Below, in pieces: positions 52,096-63,107 of a stretch of DNA of 64,000 nt. The stretch's first letter is position 1; each line of letters opens with the position of its first letter. Source of the stretch: Jidongwangia harbinensis (GTDB taxonomy: Bacteria > Actinomycetota > Actinomycetes > Mycobacteriales > Micromonosporaceae); assembly GCF_020216025.1 (NCBI RefSeq), contig NZ_JAIWNC010000025.1, positions 1 through 64,000 of the forward strand, given 5' to 3'. Position numbers and translations under genes: made by a program. The notes below the pieces were generated by a model that saw only the letters and a program-made list of their open reading frames with translations, was not told the origin of the DNA and searched no databases.

Positions 52096-52647
52096 ATGGC
52101 GGAGCACCATGCGCACCCGGCGCCGCGCCGGGACCCCATCGCGATAGTGCCGTACCGGGAGGACTGGCCCGCCGCCTTCGAGCGGGAACGGCTCCGGCTG
52201 GAAGCGGCGTTGCGGCAGTGGCTGGTCGGCCCGGTCGAGCACGTGGGAAGCACGGCGGTACCGGGCCTGCCCGCCAAACCGATCATCGACATGCTCGCCC
52301 GAGTGCGGGACCACGGCGCCGATGTGGTCCCCGCCATGGCGGCGGTCGGGTGGGCGCACGCTCCCGAGCCGGGCGACGCCGCGGCTCGCAAGTGGTCGTT
52401 CTGCTTTCCCGACGTCGCCTGGCGTACCCATCATCTGCACGTCTTCGAGGCGCGTTCGTCCCGGTGGCCGCCGTTGCTGGCCTTCCGGGACCACCTGCGC
52501 TCCCACCCCGCCGACGCCGCCGCGTACGCCCGGGTGAAGGCCGCCCTGGCCGCGGCCGACCCGCACGACCGGCCGCGTTACCGGGCGGGCAAGGCACCGT
52601 TCATCGAGGACCTGCTGCACCGGCTGAGCCCGCCCGCCGCGGACTGA
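52096..52647 (+). CDS. GrpB-family protein (UPF0157, nucleotidyltransferase fold)
   Basis: A 183-residue protein. GrpB landmarks are IAIVPYREDWPAAFERERLRL, the GPVEHVGSTAVPGLPAKPIIDML loop, HLHVFE and a late AYARVKAALAA. The family has a nucleotidyltransferase-like fold; its reaction is not established (some members are annotated as dephospho-CoA kinase-associated). The stop TGA (52645-52647) lies in the first unit of a 15-bp array that fills the gap to the convergent LLM gene. Confidence 0.9.
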   Translation: MAEHHAHPAPRRDPIAIVPYREDWPAAFERERLRLEAALRQWLVGPVEHVGSTAVPGLPAKPIIDMLARVRDHGADVVPAMAAVGWAHAPEPGDAAARKWSFCFPDVAWRTHHLHVFEARSSRWPPLLAFRDHLRSHPADAAAYARVKAALAAADPHDRPRYRAGKAPFIEDLLHRLSPPAAD

Positions 52648-52737
52648 GCCGCCGCGGACCAAGCCGCCGCGGACCAAGCCGCCGCGGACCAAGCCGCCGC
52701 GGACCAAGCCGCCGCGGACCGGGCCGCCGCGGACCGG
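52633..52737. repeat. 15-bp tandem array starting on the GrpB stop codon (seven copies)
   Basis: Seven contiguous 15-base units from 52633. The first ends GGACTGA and contains the GrpB stop; units 2-5 are GCCGCCGCGGACCAA and units 6-7 end ACCGG. Because 15 is a multiple of three and later units lose the TGA, only the first holds a stop. The array ends 11 bp before the convergent oxidoreductase gene stop. Confidence 0.92.
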
Positions 52738-52748
52738 GCCGGTCCGGG

Positions 52749-53585
52749 TCAGCCGATCAGGTGGCCGGCCAGGTCGGCGAAGCCGGGCAGCAGGTCGGTA
52801 CCGTCCGGCGCGATGTACTGGATGCAGACGTGGTCCGCGCCGGCCTCCAGCTGCGCGGTGACCCGGGACGCCACCGTCCCGGCGTCGCCCATGGCGACCA
52901 GCGCCTCGACCAGCCGGTCGCTCCCGCCGCCCGCGATGTCCTCGTCGGTGAAGCCGAAGCGGCGCCAGTTGCTGGTGTAGTTGCTGAGCTTCAGGTACAT
53001 CGACAGCGCCTGCCGGGCGAGCGCGCGGGCCCGGTCCGGGTCGGTCTCCAGGACGACGTGCTGCTCGGGCGCCAGCAGCACGTCCGGGCCGAGCAGGTCA
53101 CGGGCGAACCGGGTGTGCTCCGGCGGCACCAGGTACGGATGTGCGCCGGCGGTCCGGTCGGCGGCGAGCCGCAGCACCCTGGGCCCGAGCGCGGCCAGTA
53201 CCCGGTGACGCGGCGGCACGCCGCCGGTGTCCAGCCCGTCCAGGTAACCCACCAGCGCCTCGTAGGGCTTGGTGTACCGGCTGATCGCCTCGGGGTGCCC
53301 GGCGCCGACCCCGAGCAGGAACCGCCCCGGGTACGCCTCGGCCAGCCGGTGGTAGGACGCCGCGACGGTCGCCGGGTCGTCCTGCCAGATGTTCACGATC
53401 CCGGTCGCCACGGTCAGCCGTTCCGTCGCGGCCAGGGTGCGTTCGACCCCGTCCAGCGCACCGCCCGGCGAGGCGCCGATCCAGATCGTGCCGTAGCCCA
53501 GGTCGTCCAGGCCGCGGGCCAGGTCCACACCGGGCGTCCCGGCGGTCCAGACGCCGATCCGGCCGAGTTCGGGGTGCTCCGTCAC
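52749..53585 (-). CDS. LLM-class, probably F420-dependent oxidoreductase
   Basis: A 278-residue luciferase-like monooxygenase-fold protein. LGRIGVWTAG at the start, YGTIWIGASPGG, VATGIVNIWQDDPATVAASYHRLAEAYPGRFLLGVGAGHPE and RVLAALGPRVLRLAADRTAGAHPYLV are typical of the TIGR03620-like F420 group. The cofactor is presumed F420 from the family and the actinobacterial host; the substrate is unknown. GTG 53585 has GGAGGG four bases upstream. Confidence 0.87.
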   Translation of the reverse strand: MTEHPELGRIGVWTAGTPGVDLARGLDDLGYGTIWIGASPGGALDGVERTLAATERLTVATGIVNIWQDDPATVAASYHRLAEAYPGRFLLGVGAGHPEAISRYTKPYEALVGYLDGLDTGGVPPRHRVLAALGPRVLRLAADRTAGAHPYLVPPEHTRFARDLLGPDVLLAPEQHVVLETDPDRARALARQALSMYLKLSNYTSNWRRFGFTDEDIAGGGSDRLVEALVAMGDAGTVASRVTAQLEAGADHVCIQYIAPDGTDLLPGFADLAGHLIG

Positions 53586-53731
53586 GGTCCCTCCAGAAGG
53601 TCGTGGGTCGTTGCCGTCCCCGGCAAGAGTGCCCAGACCGCGACCCGATATGCCCCACCGGACCGGCCGTGCCGCGACCCGCCCGGGAGTGCCGGTCCGA
53701 TCGGGACGGCCACGCCGGCCACCGCGGCGGC

Positions 53732-54439
53732 TCAGCCGAGCTGGCGGCCCGCCGGTGCCTGGGTGGTGCCGTCCAGCTCCTGCAGCTGCTGGGTCAGGTG
53801 CCCGCCCAGCGCGGCCCGGTAGCTCTCCGCGAGCTGGCCCAGCCGGTCGAGTTCGTCCACCAGCGCGGCCCGCTTGGCGGCCAGGCCGGTCATCGACTCG
53901 GTGTGGTTGCGACGTGCGTCACCCTCCATCGCGCCGGCCTTCTGCTGCGCCTCGCGGGTGATCTGCGCCGACTTCTCGCGGGCGGCCGACAGCAGCGCCT
54001 CGGACTCCTGGCGGGCGTCGTGCATGTGGTCGTCCGCGGTCCGCTGCGCCATCATCAGCACGCCCGCGCCACCGTCGTCGTCACCGGAGAGGGCCGGGCC
54101 CGAGGCGGCGGCGTTGCGCGCCTGTCCGAGCTGGGCCTGTAGGCTGCGGGCGTTCTGTTCGGCCTGCGCGCGGGCCTGCTGCACGCGCTCCAACTGGGCG
54201 CTGACCGCGGCGAACTCGGCGTTCATCGCCATGGCCGAGGACGCGCCGGCGCCGCCGGCGCCGCCACCGCCGCCGTGCTGCATCTGGCCGCGGAGCACCT
54301 CGTTCTCCTCGAGCAGCCGGATCAGCTGGTTCTCGACCTCGTCGAGGAACGCGTCGACCTCCTCCTCGTCGTAGCCGCGCTTGCCGAGCGGCGGCTTCTT
54401 GAAGGCCATGTTGTGGATGTCAGCTGGGGTTAACGGCAT
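53732..54439 (-). CDS. wag31: DivIVA/Wag31-like polar growth protein
   Basis: A 235-residue protein. The N-terminal DivIVA membrane-binding domain (MPLTPADIHNMAFKKPPLGKRGYDEEEVDAFLDEVE) matches Wag31 closely. A Gly-rich spacer (about 58-70) precedes a long coiled coil (about 75-225). DivIVA marks negatively curved membrane and drives polar growth in actinobacteria. Unlike the standard location in the dcw cluster next to ftsZ and sepF, no division gene is beside it, so it may be a relocated or second copy. ATG 54439 gives the conserved MPLTP start. Confidence 0.88.
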   Translation of the reverse strand: MPLTPADIHNMAFKKPPLGKRGYDEEEVDAFLDEVENQLIRLLEENEVLRGQMQHGGGGGAGGAGASSAMAMNAEFAAVSAQLERVQQARAQAEQNARSLQAQLGQARNAAASGPALSGDDDGGAGVLMMAQRTADDHMHDARQESEALLSAAREKSAQITREAQQKAGAMEGDARRNHTESMTGLAAKRAALVDELDRLGQLAESYRAALGGHLTQQLQELDGTTQAPAGRQLG

Positions 54440-54686
54440 CATGCTCCCTGGAAACTCTGTGCGACTGCGGCGTGCGGCCCGAAGCCTACGCAATGGACGA
54501 GGTGCGCCGCCTCAGGTCCGATGATGCGAAGTCACCGCAAGTCGCCGCCGGGCGGGCCGGACCGGGTCCCCGGCGCACCGGGCCGGCCGGCGGTGGCCGC
54601 CGAGGGCAGGCTGCCCGCCGCGGCGACAGCTTGGCCACGCCGACAGCATACGAGACGACCGCGCCGCCGGGCCGCGGACGGCTCGC

Positions 54687-54692
54687 TACGAT
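54687..54692 (+). promoter_or_regulatory. Leaderless-type -10 box (TACGAT) of the DUF305 lipoprotein gene
   Basis: TACGAT lies seven bases before ATG 54700 and overlaps an alternative ATG at 54691, which argues for 54700 as the true start. Confidence 0.35.
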
Positions 54693-54699
54693 GACCGCG

Positions 54700-55356
54700 A
54701 TGAGTCACGCCGAGGTCCACCACAGCCCGTTCCTGTCGCGCATCGCACGGCTCACCACCACCGCCGTCGCCCTGGCCCTCGTCGGGGCCTGCGGCGGCAC
54801 CGGCCACGGTGGTGCGGACGGCGACCACGGCGCCGCGGCCGCGCCGGCCGCGGCCGCGTCGACTCCGCCCGGTTCCCAGCACAACCAGGCCGACATCACG
54901 TTCGCCCAGGCGATGATCCCGCACCACCAGCAGGCGCTGGAGATGGCCGCGGCCGCCGAGACGAAGGCGACCGACCCGAAGGTCAAGGCGCTCGCCACCC
55001 GGATCAAGGGCGCGCAGGAGCCGGAGATCGACGAGATGACCAGCTGGCTGTCCGACTGGGCCGCCCCCGGCGCGTCCATGCCGGCCGGAGAGTCGCACGG
55101 CGACATGGGCGGCACCGGGCCGATGCCCGGCATGATGACCGCCGACGAGATGGCGGCGTTCACCGCCGCCACCGGCGCCGACTTCGACCGGATGTTCCTG
55201 GAGATGATGATCCGCCATCACCAGGGCGCGATCACCATGGCGGCGGCCCAGCGGCAGCAGGGCCTCAACCCCTCCGCGAAGGCGCTCGCCGAGGCGGTCG
55301 AACGGGAACAGGCCGCGGAGATCACCCAGATGCGCTCGCTGCTGGGCGCGAAATAG
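54700..55356 (+). CDS. DUF305 lipoprotein
   Basis: A 218-residue exported protein. The signal ends in a lipobox (ALVGAC) at about residue 31, followed by a His/Gly/Asp and Ala-rich linker. Two DUF305 repeats follow, each with the metal-binding-like pattern (M)IxHHQ: MIPHHQQALEMA and MIRHHQGAITMA. A Met/Gly-rich stretch (GDMGGTGPMPGMM) could bind copper. Members are cell-surface metal-handling proteins, often linked to copper stress; a role here is inferred. An alternative start at 54691 would add three residues. It converges with the epimerase-like gene over a GC-homopolymer region. Confidence 0.85.
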   Translation: MSHAEVHHSPFLSRIARLTTTAVALALVGACGGTGHGGADGDHGAAAAPAAAASTPPGSQHNQADITFAQAMIPHHQQALEMAAAAETKATDPKVKALATRIKGAQEPEIDEMTSWLSDWAAPGASMPAGESHGDMGGTGPMPGMMTADEMAAFTAATGADFDRMFLEMMIRHHQGAITMAAAQRQQGLNPSAKALAEAVEREQAAEITQMRSLLGAK

Positions 55357-55440
55357 CCCGGACGGCCGCGGGGCGGCCCCCCCCCGCGGGGGGGCCGGCG
55401 CGGGGGCGGGCGGGGGGGCCCGGTGGCGGGGGGGGCCCAC
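55357..55440. other. GC homopolymer tract between convergent genes
   Basis: About 80 bases of almost only G and C, with a C9 run (55377-55385) and G runs of seven to eight. It can fold into strong hairpins and could act as a two-way terminator. The minus-strand epimerase-like gene loses its expected stop here, which points to a length error in a run, or to a real slippage site. Confidence 0.6.
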
Positions 55441-57600
55441 CGCCACGAGTTCCTGGTCCAGTTCGCTGGCGGCCAGTTCCTCGGCGACCTGCCCGCGCGC
55501 CCCGGTGACCGCCAGCCGGAAGTCGCGGTGCTGCTTGGCCATCGCGAGGTAGCGGACCGCCTCCGGGTCCAGGTAGACGAGTCCGTCCGCCTCCAGGACG
55601 ACGGTCCGGGCGCCACCGTCCAGCGTGCTCTCGATCTGCTCGCGCAGCACGTTCAGGCGCTGGGCGCTGAGCGAGCCGGCCAGCGCGATCCGGGCCACCC
55701 CGCCCGACACCTCGAGCGTGTCCGCGCTGAACGTGCAGTCGGCGGCGACCAGGCGGACCCGTACCTCCGGGGCCTCGGTGCTGTGCGGCAGCGTGACGGT
55801 CAGCGCGTCGGCGTCGAAGTCGGCGTGCTCGTGGCCGTTCACCCAGACCTGCATGATCTTGACGGCCTTCGGCGGCAGCAGGTCCGGAGCGACCCGCAGC
55901 ACCCCGCCGAACGCACCCGGTTCCGGCGTGAAGAACAGGTCCATCGGCTGCCGGCGGGTCTCCAGGTTGGCGTAGACCGCGGCGAGGTAGCCCAGCTCGG
56001 CGCTGTGGTACATGGCCATCGAGTGGGAACCCTTGCTGCGCTCGCCACCCAGGATGAACGGGTTGCCGTTGGCCAGCACGTTGAAGAAGACGCCGCCGGC
56101 CGCGGTGTCGAGCATCCACGCGTTGTAGAAGGCGGAACTCTCCCGGGCGTACTTGGCGTAGAGCGGTTCGTCGAACACCGCGTTGAGGATCTGGTAGGCC
56201 AGGATGCCCTGCTCCTGCTGCCACCACGCCTTACGGTCGTGCCACACCACCCGGTGGAAACGCTCGCCCGGCCCGGTGTGCCGTTCCATCATGTCGTACC
56301 AGCCGCCGCGCTGGGCGTCCATGCCGACGGCCGGCATCAGCTCGGCGATCTTCCGGGCGAACGCCACGTACTCCGCCTTCGGCCGCAGGCTGTTCACCCG
56401 GGTCAGGTTCCAGGCGATCTTCAGGTTGTGGCCGACGATGGCGCGGTCCTGCTGCTGGCCGTAGTGCCGGTCCGGGCTCCAGTCGCCGAAGAACTTCTCC
56501 TGCACGAACGGGCTGCTGTCGTAGTCCGGGAAGTGCTCGGTGATCTGGTCGCAGAGCGACTCCAGCTCGTCGGCGTACCTCGTCTCGCCGGTGGCCAGGA
56601 ACAGATTGATGAGGTACGCGGGGATGTGGTCGCCGACCGAGTTCCAGTTCTTGCGGTCGGAGTTGGTCCGGATCCCGTCGTCCAGCGCGGGGCTCAGCGG
56701 GTCGAGCGTCACCGGGTCGATGTGCGAGTAGTAGCCGCGCCTCGGCGTACCGTCGGGATAGGAGGTCTTGTCCTCGAAGTGCCGGTGGAACAGGTTGATG
56801 GTCAGGTCGATGATCTCGCGCAGCTTCGGATCGCCGGTGATCCGGAAGACCTGGGTGAGCCCCGCCAGCGCGTAGACCTGTTCGTAGCACGGGATGGCGT
56901 CGAAGTCGTCGCCGAACTCGGAGGCGAAGACCTTGCGCTGGGTGCCGTCCGGCGCGAGCACCAGCGCGTGGTACCAGTACGCGATCTGCTCGGTGCGGTC
57001 CACGAAGCACAGGTTCTCGACGAGATAGTCGGCACCGGCCACGGCCGCGTCCCGGTACCGCCGGTTGCCGGACATCAGGTACGCGGTCGCCAGGCCGTAC
57101 ACCAGACGGGAGATGGTGTCGGTCTCCTGCCGCGCCGCGGCGGTCTTGGTGCCCTCCATGCTCAGGTCGGTGCGGTAGCCGCGATAGTCGAACGTGGTCG
57201 AACCGGGGCCGAACTCGCTGTCCAGATAGAAGTCGGCGAGCTTGCGGACCTGCTGGCCCCACCAGCTCGGCGACTCGAACTTGAACTCGTCGGCCGCCTT
57301 GCCGAACAACAGCACGTGCTTGGCCTCGAACGCGGTGCCCGCTTCCGAGTCGGCCGGGTAGAACACGCCGTAGACGTGCAGCAGCCGGCCGTGCTCCAGC
57401 ATCGCCGGCAGCTGGCCGGTGGCGTCCAGGTACGCGTCACCGAGGTTGCGCAGCATCTCCGCGGTGGTGGTCGGGGTGAGCTGCACGACGAACGGGCGCC
57501 CGTCGGAGGTGTTCATCTCGAACCGCCCGTGCTCCGGGTCCGAGCCGATCACGTAGCCGGCGATGAGGTCGGAGAACGTGAAATCCAGTGTGTTGGGCAC
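55441..57600 (-). CDS. AGE-type (alpha/alpha)6-barrel protein fused to a STAS domain; 3' end uncertain
   Basis: GTG 57600 with AAGAAGG upstream. Residues about 100-600 are an AGE (N-acylglucosamine 2-epimerase)-like barrel: RGGWYDMMERHTGPGERFHRVVW, WWQQEQGILAYQILN and GGERSKGSHSMAMYHSAELGYLAAVYANL. A beta-sandwich-like part follows (about 600-640) and then a STAS-like domain (about 640-718; LAGSLSAQRLNVLREQIEST, VLEADGLVYLDPEAVRYLAMA). The frame does not stop at 55441 but runs antisense through the DUF305 gene to 54532, which I reject as protein. The true stop probably lies in the GC homopolymer tract and is hidden by a frameshift. A linked sugar isomerase and STAS module is unusual. It lies 32 bp after glgX on the same strand. 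Confidence 0.75.
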
Positions 57601-57632
57601 AGAGCCTTCTTCCGTCAGGCCGCTCAGCGCGC

Positions 57633-59756
<2,124 letters not shown>

Positions 59757-59887
59757 CGTGACCTCCTCGGTGGCCAATGGCGAACGTAGCAACGCGTTCA
59801 CGTTCCGGACGCGGATTGCCGCATTCGGCCGGAGAACGCCCCACCCGCCCCCTACCGTGAGGTGACCGTCGGGGAATCGGAGCACCT

Positions 59888-60670
59888 GTGGAACTGTGGC
59901 TCGTGCGGGACGTGCCCGCGTGGCTGGTCGCCACCGTGCTGATCGTCGGCCTGCCGGCGCTCACGCTGGCCCTGGACGTCCTGATCCACCGGACCATGCC
60001 GCACCGCCGGCTGGGCCCGCACAACGAGGTCACCGGCGTCATCGTCTCGATCGTCGGGGTGGCGTACGCGATCATCATCGGCCTGTGCGTGGTCTCCCTC
60101 TGGGAGGCCTACACCGCCGCGGAGAAGACCGTCCGGGACGAGGCGGTGACGCTGACCGCCCTGGTGCCGACCAGCGCCGTCTTCGGCCCCGAGACCCAGC
60201 AGACCATCACCGACGAGATCATCCGGTACGAGACGGACCTGGTCGCCGACTGGCACAGCCGGCACGCGCAGGGCACCGAGCGGCAGCGCACCGCCGACCT
60301 CGACCGCCTCGCCACCACCGTCGGCGCCCTGCGGCCCACCACGGAGGCCCAGCGGTCGTTCGTGCTGGAGGCGATCGAGCGGATCGGCCAGGCCGAGGAG
60401 TACCACCTCGACTCCGACGCCCTGGCGGACGACCAGCGCATGTCGCAGGTGATGTGGCTCGGAGTGCTGATCTCCACGGCCGCGATCCTTGGCATGTGCC
60501 TGCTGTTCGGCCTCGACGACGGCGTCCTGCGGCGCATCCTGCTCGCCCTGTCCAGCGCGGTGATCGCGACGAACCTGTTCCTCGTCATCCAGATGAACTA
60601 CCCGTACTACGGCTCGTTCGCGGTCACGCCCACCGCGTACGAGCACGCGATCGAGGACCTGCGCCGGTAG
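59888..60670 (+). CDS. DUF4239-type membrane protein
   Basis: A 260-residue protein with four membrane segments: two at the N end (about 10-30 and 48-70) and two at the C end (about 190-212 and 218-235). The intervening cytoplasmic or external loop (about 75-185) is helical and acidic (EKTVRDEAVTLTALVPTSAVF). This fits the DUF4239 (bestrophin-like) pattern. Function unknown. GTG 59888 has GGAG six bases upstream. It diverges from glgX. Confidence 0.83.
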   Translation: MELWLVRDVPAWLVATVLIVGLPALTLALDVLIHRTMPHRRLGPHNEVTGVIVSIVGVAYAIIIGLCVVSLWEAYTAAEKTVRDEAVTLTALVPTSAVFGPETQQTITDEIIRYETDLVADWHSRHAQGTERQRTADLDRLATTVGALRPTTEAQRSFVLEAIERIGQAEEYHLDSDALADDQRMSQVMWLGVLISTAAILGMCLLFGLDDGVLRRILLALSSAVIATNLFLVIQMNYPYYGSFAVTPTAYEHAIEDLRR

Positions 60671-60773
60671 GGTCCCGCGGCCGCGTGAACCGGCCGTGAC
60701 CGGGCAGCCGGGTGTCCACCCGCCGTCCGCGTACGGGCCACGCTCGGCCCGGACCGCCGGAGCCGGACCGTGG

Positions 60774-61118
60774 TCAGCCGGGAGGGACCGCGCCGGCCGC
60801 CGCGTTCCGGAGCCGGTGCGCCGCGACCCCCGCGGCGGTGAGCTGGCTCGCGATGGTGGCCGAGGGGTTCTCGATGAACACCGCGACGTGGTGGTCGTCG
60901 CCGAGATGGCAGGCGGCGGCGACCGTGCCGAGGCTGATCGAGTCGAGGTGGGACACCGCACGCAGATCGACGACCAGCCGGGACGGGCGGAGGCGCCGGA
61001 CCGCGTGCACCAGCGTGCCGCGGAGCCCGACGGCATGCTCGGCACTCAGGTCCCCGAGGGGCCGGATGGTCACGGTGTCATCCGGGCCGGTGGTCACGGT
61101 GACCGGTTCGACAGACAT
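60774..61118 (-). CDS. STAS-domain protein
   Basis: A 114-residue single STAS domain. The phospho-site region is AVSHLDSISLGTVAAAC, with Ser after Asp. The N-terminal strand VTIRPLGDLSAEHAVGLRGTL fits the SpoIIAA fold. It has no kinase partner next to it, unlike the STAS gene at 8.4 kb; partner could be any of the HATPases in the window. ATG 61118 has GGAGGTG upstream. Confidence 0.83.
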   Translation of the reverse strand: MSVEPVTVTTGPDDTVTIRPLGDLSAEHAVGLRGTLVHAVRRLRPSRLVVDLRAVSHLDSISLGTVAAACHLGDDHHVAVFIENPSATIASQLTAAGVAAHRLRNAAAGAVPPG

Positions 61119-61210
61119 CGCACCTCCTTCGGCAACCCGCCGTTATCCGGACCGTCAGAATAGGGCGGTGCCGATGCCCCGTCGACCACCCGGCCGGAGA
61201 GTTCACCTGG

Positions 61211-61387
61211 TCACGGGCGGGTCACGACGGCGGCCACGAGCACGGCGACGGCGGCGGCGACGCTGACCGTCAACGCCACGGCGGTCACCCGGCGGTTGCG
61301 GGCGGGGTGGGCGGTCAGCATCCGGTCCTGGGCCAGCCAGGTGGCGGCGCCGAAGGAGAGCAGGACGGCGATCTCGGCGAGCAGCAC
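61211..61387 (-). CDS. Small two-helix membrane protein
   Basis: A 58-residue protein with two hydrophobic helices (about 2-18, EIAVLLSFGAATWLA, and about 36-55, VALTVSVAAAVAVLVAAVV) around a basic loop (TAHPARNRR). GTG 61387 has GAGGGAG six bases upstream, so I reject the longer frame to 61525. Function unknown. Confidence 0.6.
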   Translation of the reverse strand: MLLAEIAVLLSFGAATWLAQDRMLTAHPARNRRVTAVALTVSVAAAVAVLVAAVVTRP

Positions 61388-61558
61388 GGCGGCTCCCTCA
61401 GTCGGCGGTGTCCCGGCCGGCGGCGAGCACCGGCCGGGCGATGAGCCGCCGGCCGGCAGCCGACGGTCACACCCCCATCGTCCGGCCGCCGGCCGGGGCC
61501 GGCGAGCCGGGTGCGGCCCGCTCACCAGGTATTCAGTCGAGCGCCACTTAACCGTCGC

Positions 61559-62755
61559 TTACCCGGAGCGTCGCGTCAGCCGGCCGGCGCGCCGGCCCAT
61601 CGTGGGTTCGGTCAAGGCGACGCCGAAGGCGACCAGGCTGAGCACCGCGCCGGCCAGCGCGGTGGTGCGGACGCCGCCGCTCAGCAGCACGCTGCCCACC
61701 AGGGCGCCGGCCATGATGCCGACGTTGAACGCCGTCGAGGTGCCGGCCGCGGCCATGTCGGTGCTGCGCGGCGCCACCTGCAGAACCCGGCCGCCGAGCG
61801 CGGCGGCCATCCCGGCCAGGGCGAGGCTGGACACCGAGGTGGCGACGACCGTCGCCCACGTCGACGTCGCGAACACGAACTGGCCCGCCAGCGCGCCGGC
61901 CTGGACGCCGATCAGCACGGTCATGGTGGACCAGCCGTGCCGGTCGACCAGCAGGCCGGCGAGGACGACCCCGGCCAGTCCGGCGACGCCGCGCGCCAGC
62001 AGCACCGGCCCGACCGACGACTCGGCGAAGCCGGTCACCTCGGTCAGGAACGGGGTGATGTACGTGAACGAGGCGAACGCCCCGGTCACCGCGAGCGTCG
62101 TGGTCACCACCAGCACCCGGTACCGGCCGCGGTCCGGCGCGGTGCCGTGGTCGGCGCCGTTCTGGCCGGCCGGGACGTCCGGCATGAGCCGGGCGACGAC
62201 CGCCAGGATGACCAGCCCGAGGCCGCTGAGCACGAGGAACGACACCCGCCATCCGGTCTGCTGCCCGAGCCAGGTACCGGCCGGCACACCGACCAGCGGC
62301 GCCAGGGAACTGCCCGCGAACAGGACCGAGACCACCCGGCCGCGCCGGTCGGCCGGGAACAGGGCCGCCGCGGCCGGGGTGACCACCGCCCAGAAGACCG
62401 CCTGGGTCAGCGCGACCCCGACCCGGGCGCCGAGCAGCGCCGGATAGTTGGAGGCCAGCGCGGACGCCGCCGTGGCCAGGGCGTACAGCCCGAGCAGGGC
62501 GATCAGCAACCGGCGCCGGGCGACCCGCCGGGTGAGGCGGGTCAGCGGGATGGTCGCGACCACCACGACCAGGGCGTACGCGGTGACCAGCAGGCCGACG
62601 GCGGAGACCGGGACGCCGACGCCCTGGGCCATCTGCGGCAGCAGTCCGATCGGCAGCGTCTCGGTGGTCACGTAGAGGAACGTCGACAGGGAGAGCGCGG
62701 CCAGCACCGGTCCCCCGCCCGTGCTCCCGCGGGTCCGTCGCCTGGCGTCGATCAT
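61559..62755 (-). CDS. MFS exporter (DHA1-type)
   Basis: A 398-residue protein with twelve membrane segments. ETLPIGLLPQMAQGVGVPVSAVGLLVTAYALVVVVATIPLTRLTRRVARRRLL is the sugar efflux/AraJ-like DHA1 signature, and the motif between helices 2 and 3 is RRVARR. The second half is separated by a loop (QNGADHGTAPDRGRYR). The substrate is unknown; members export drugs or sugars. ATG 62755 has a TAGCGT box six bases upstream and no ribosome-binding site, so it is probably leaderless. Confidence 0.87.
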   Translation of the reverse strand: MIDARRRTRGSTGGGPVLAALSLSTFLYVTTETLPIGLLPQMAQGVGVPVSAVGLLVTAYALVVVVATIPLTRLTRRVARRRLLIALLGLYALATAASALASNYPALLGARVGVALTQAVFWAVVTPAAAALFPADRRGRVVSVLFAGSSLAPLVGVPAGTWLGQQTGWRVSFLVLSGLGLVILAVVARLMPDVPAGQNGADHGTAPDRGRYRVLVVTTTLAVTGAFASFTYITPFLTEVTGFAESSVGPVLLARGVAGLAGVVLAGLLVDRHGWSTMTVLIGVQAGALAGQFVFATSTWATVVATSVSSLALAGMAAALGGRVLQVAPRSTDMAAAGTSTAFNVGIMAGALVGSVLLSGGVRTTALAGAVLSLVAFGVALTEPTMGRRAGRLTRRSG

Positions 62756-62761
62756 CCGGCC

Positions 62762-62767
62762 ACGCTA
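62762..62767 (-). promoter_or_regulatory. Leaderless-type -10 box (TAGCGT) of the MFS gene
   Basis: On the minus strand TAGCGT is followed by six bases and the ATG at 62755. The same hexamer and spacing occur at the acyl-CoA dehydrogenase gene. Confidence 0.5.
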
Positions 62768-63107
62768 CGACGGCGGCGATCAACATTCATCTCGGCGGCG
62801 CCGGCCCGACCGTCCACTGCGGATCCGTCACGTCACGATTTGGCATAGGCCTGAGATTTCCGGGAGCATGTCCGGCAGACTCCCCCGCGATGTTATGCCG
62901 ACCCCAGGTAATCCGGTGCGGTTTCCGGGAACTCGCCATTCGGCGGAGGTGGTCCGCTACCATCGCCCGCGCGGAAAAGACAGATCTGCCGGTGCGCCCA
63001 AGCCCAAGCGCGGACGGCTTTTCCACCATTACGATCTGTTACGGCACGGCGGTTCCGGACGGGCGGGCCGCGCTGCCGTTCAGCGCGGCGCCGGAGGGGA
63101 CTCGACC
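62768..63107. other. Divergent intergenic region, 340 bp
   Basis: Between the MFS exporter and the LacI-fold gene. It must hold the promoter of the latter; TACGAT (63030-63035) is a possible -10 but has no partner. The frame of the LacI-fold gene stays open upstream to at least 62943 with Lys/Arg-rich codons (KPKRGRLF), so a longer N terminus cannot be ruled out. No palindrome of note is seen. Confidence 0.4.

Noticed and set aside
54532..55440. C-terminal 300 residues of the epimerase-STAS frame, antisense to the DUF305 gene
   Set aside because: The DUF305 protein has a lipobox and two HHQ repeats, so the plus strand is the coding one; the extension is the result of a lost stop.
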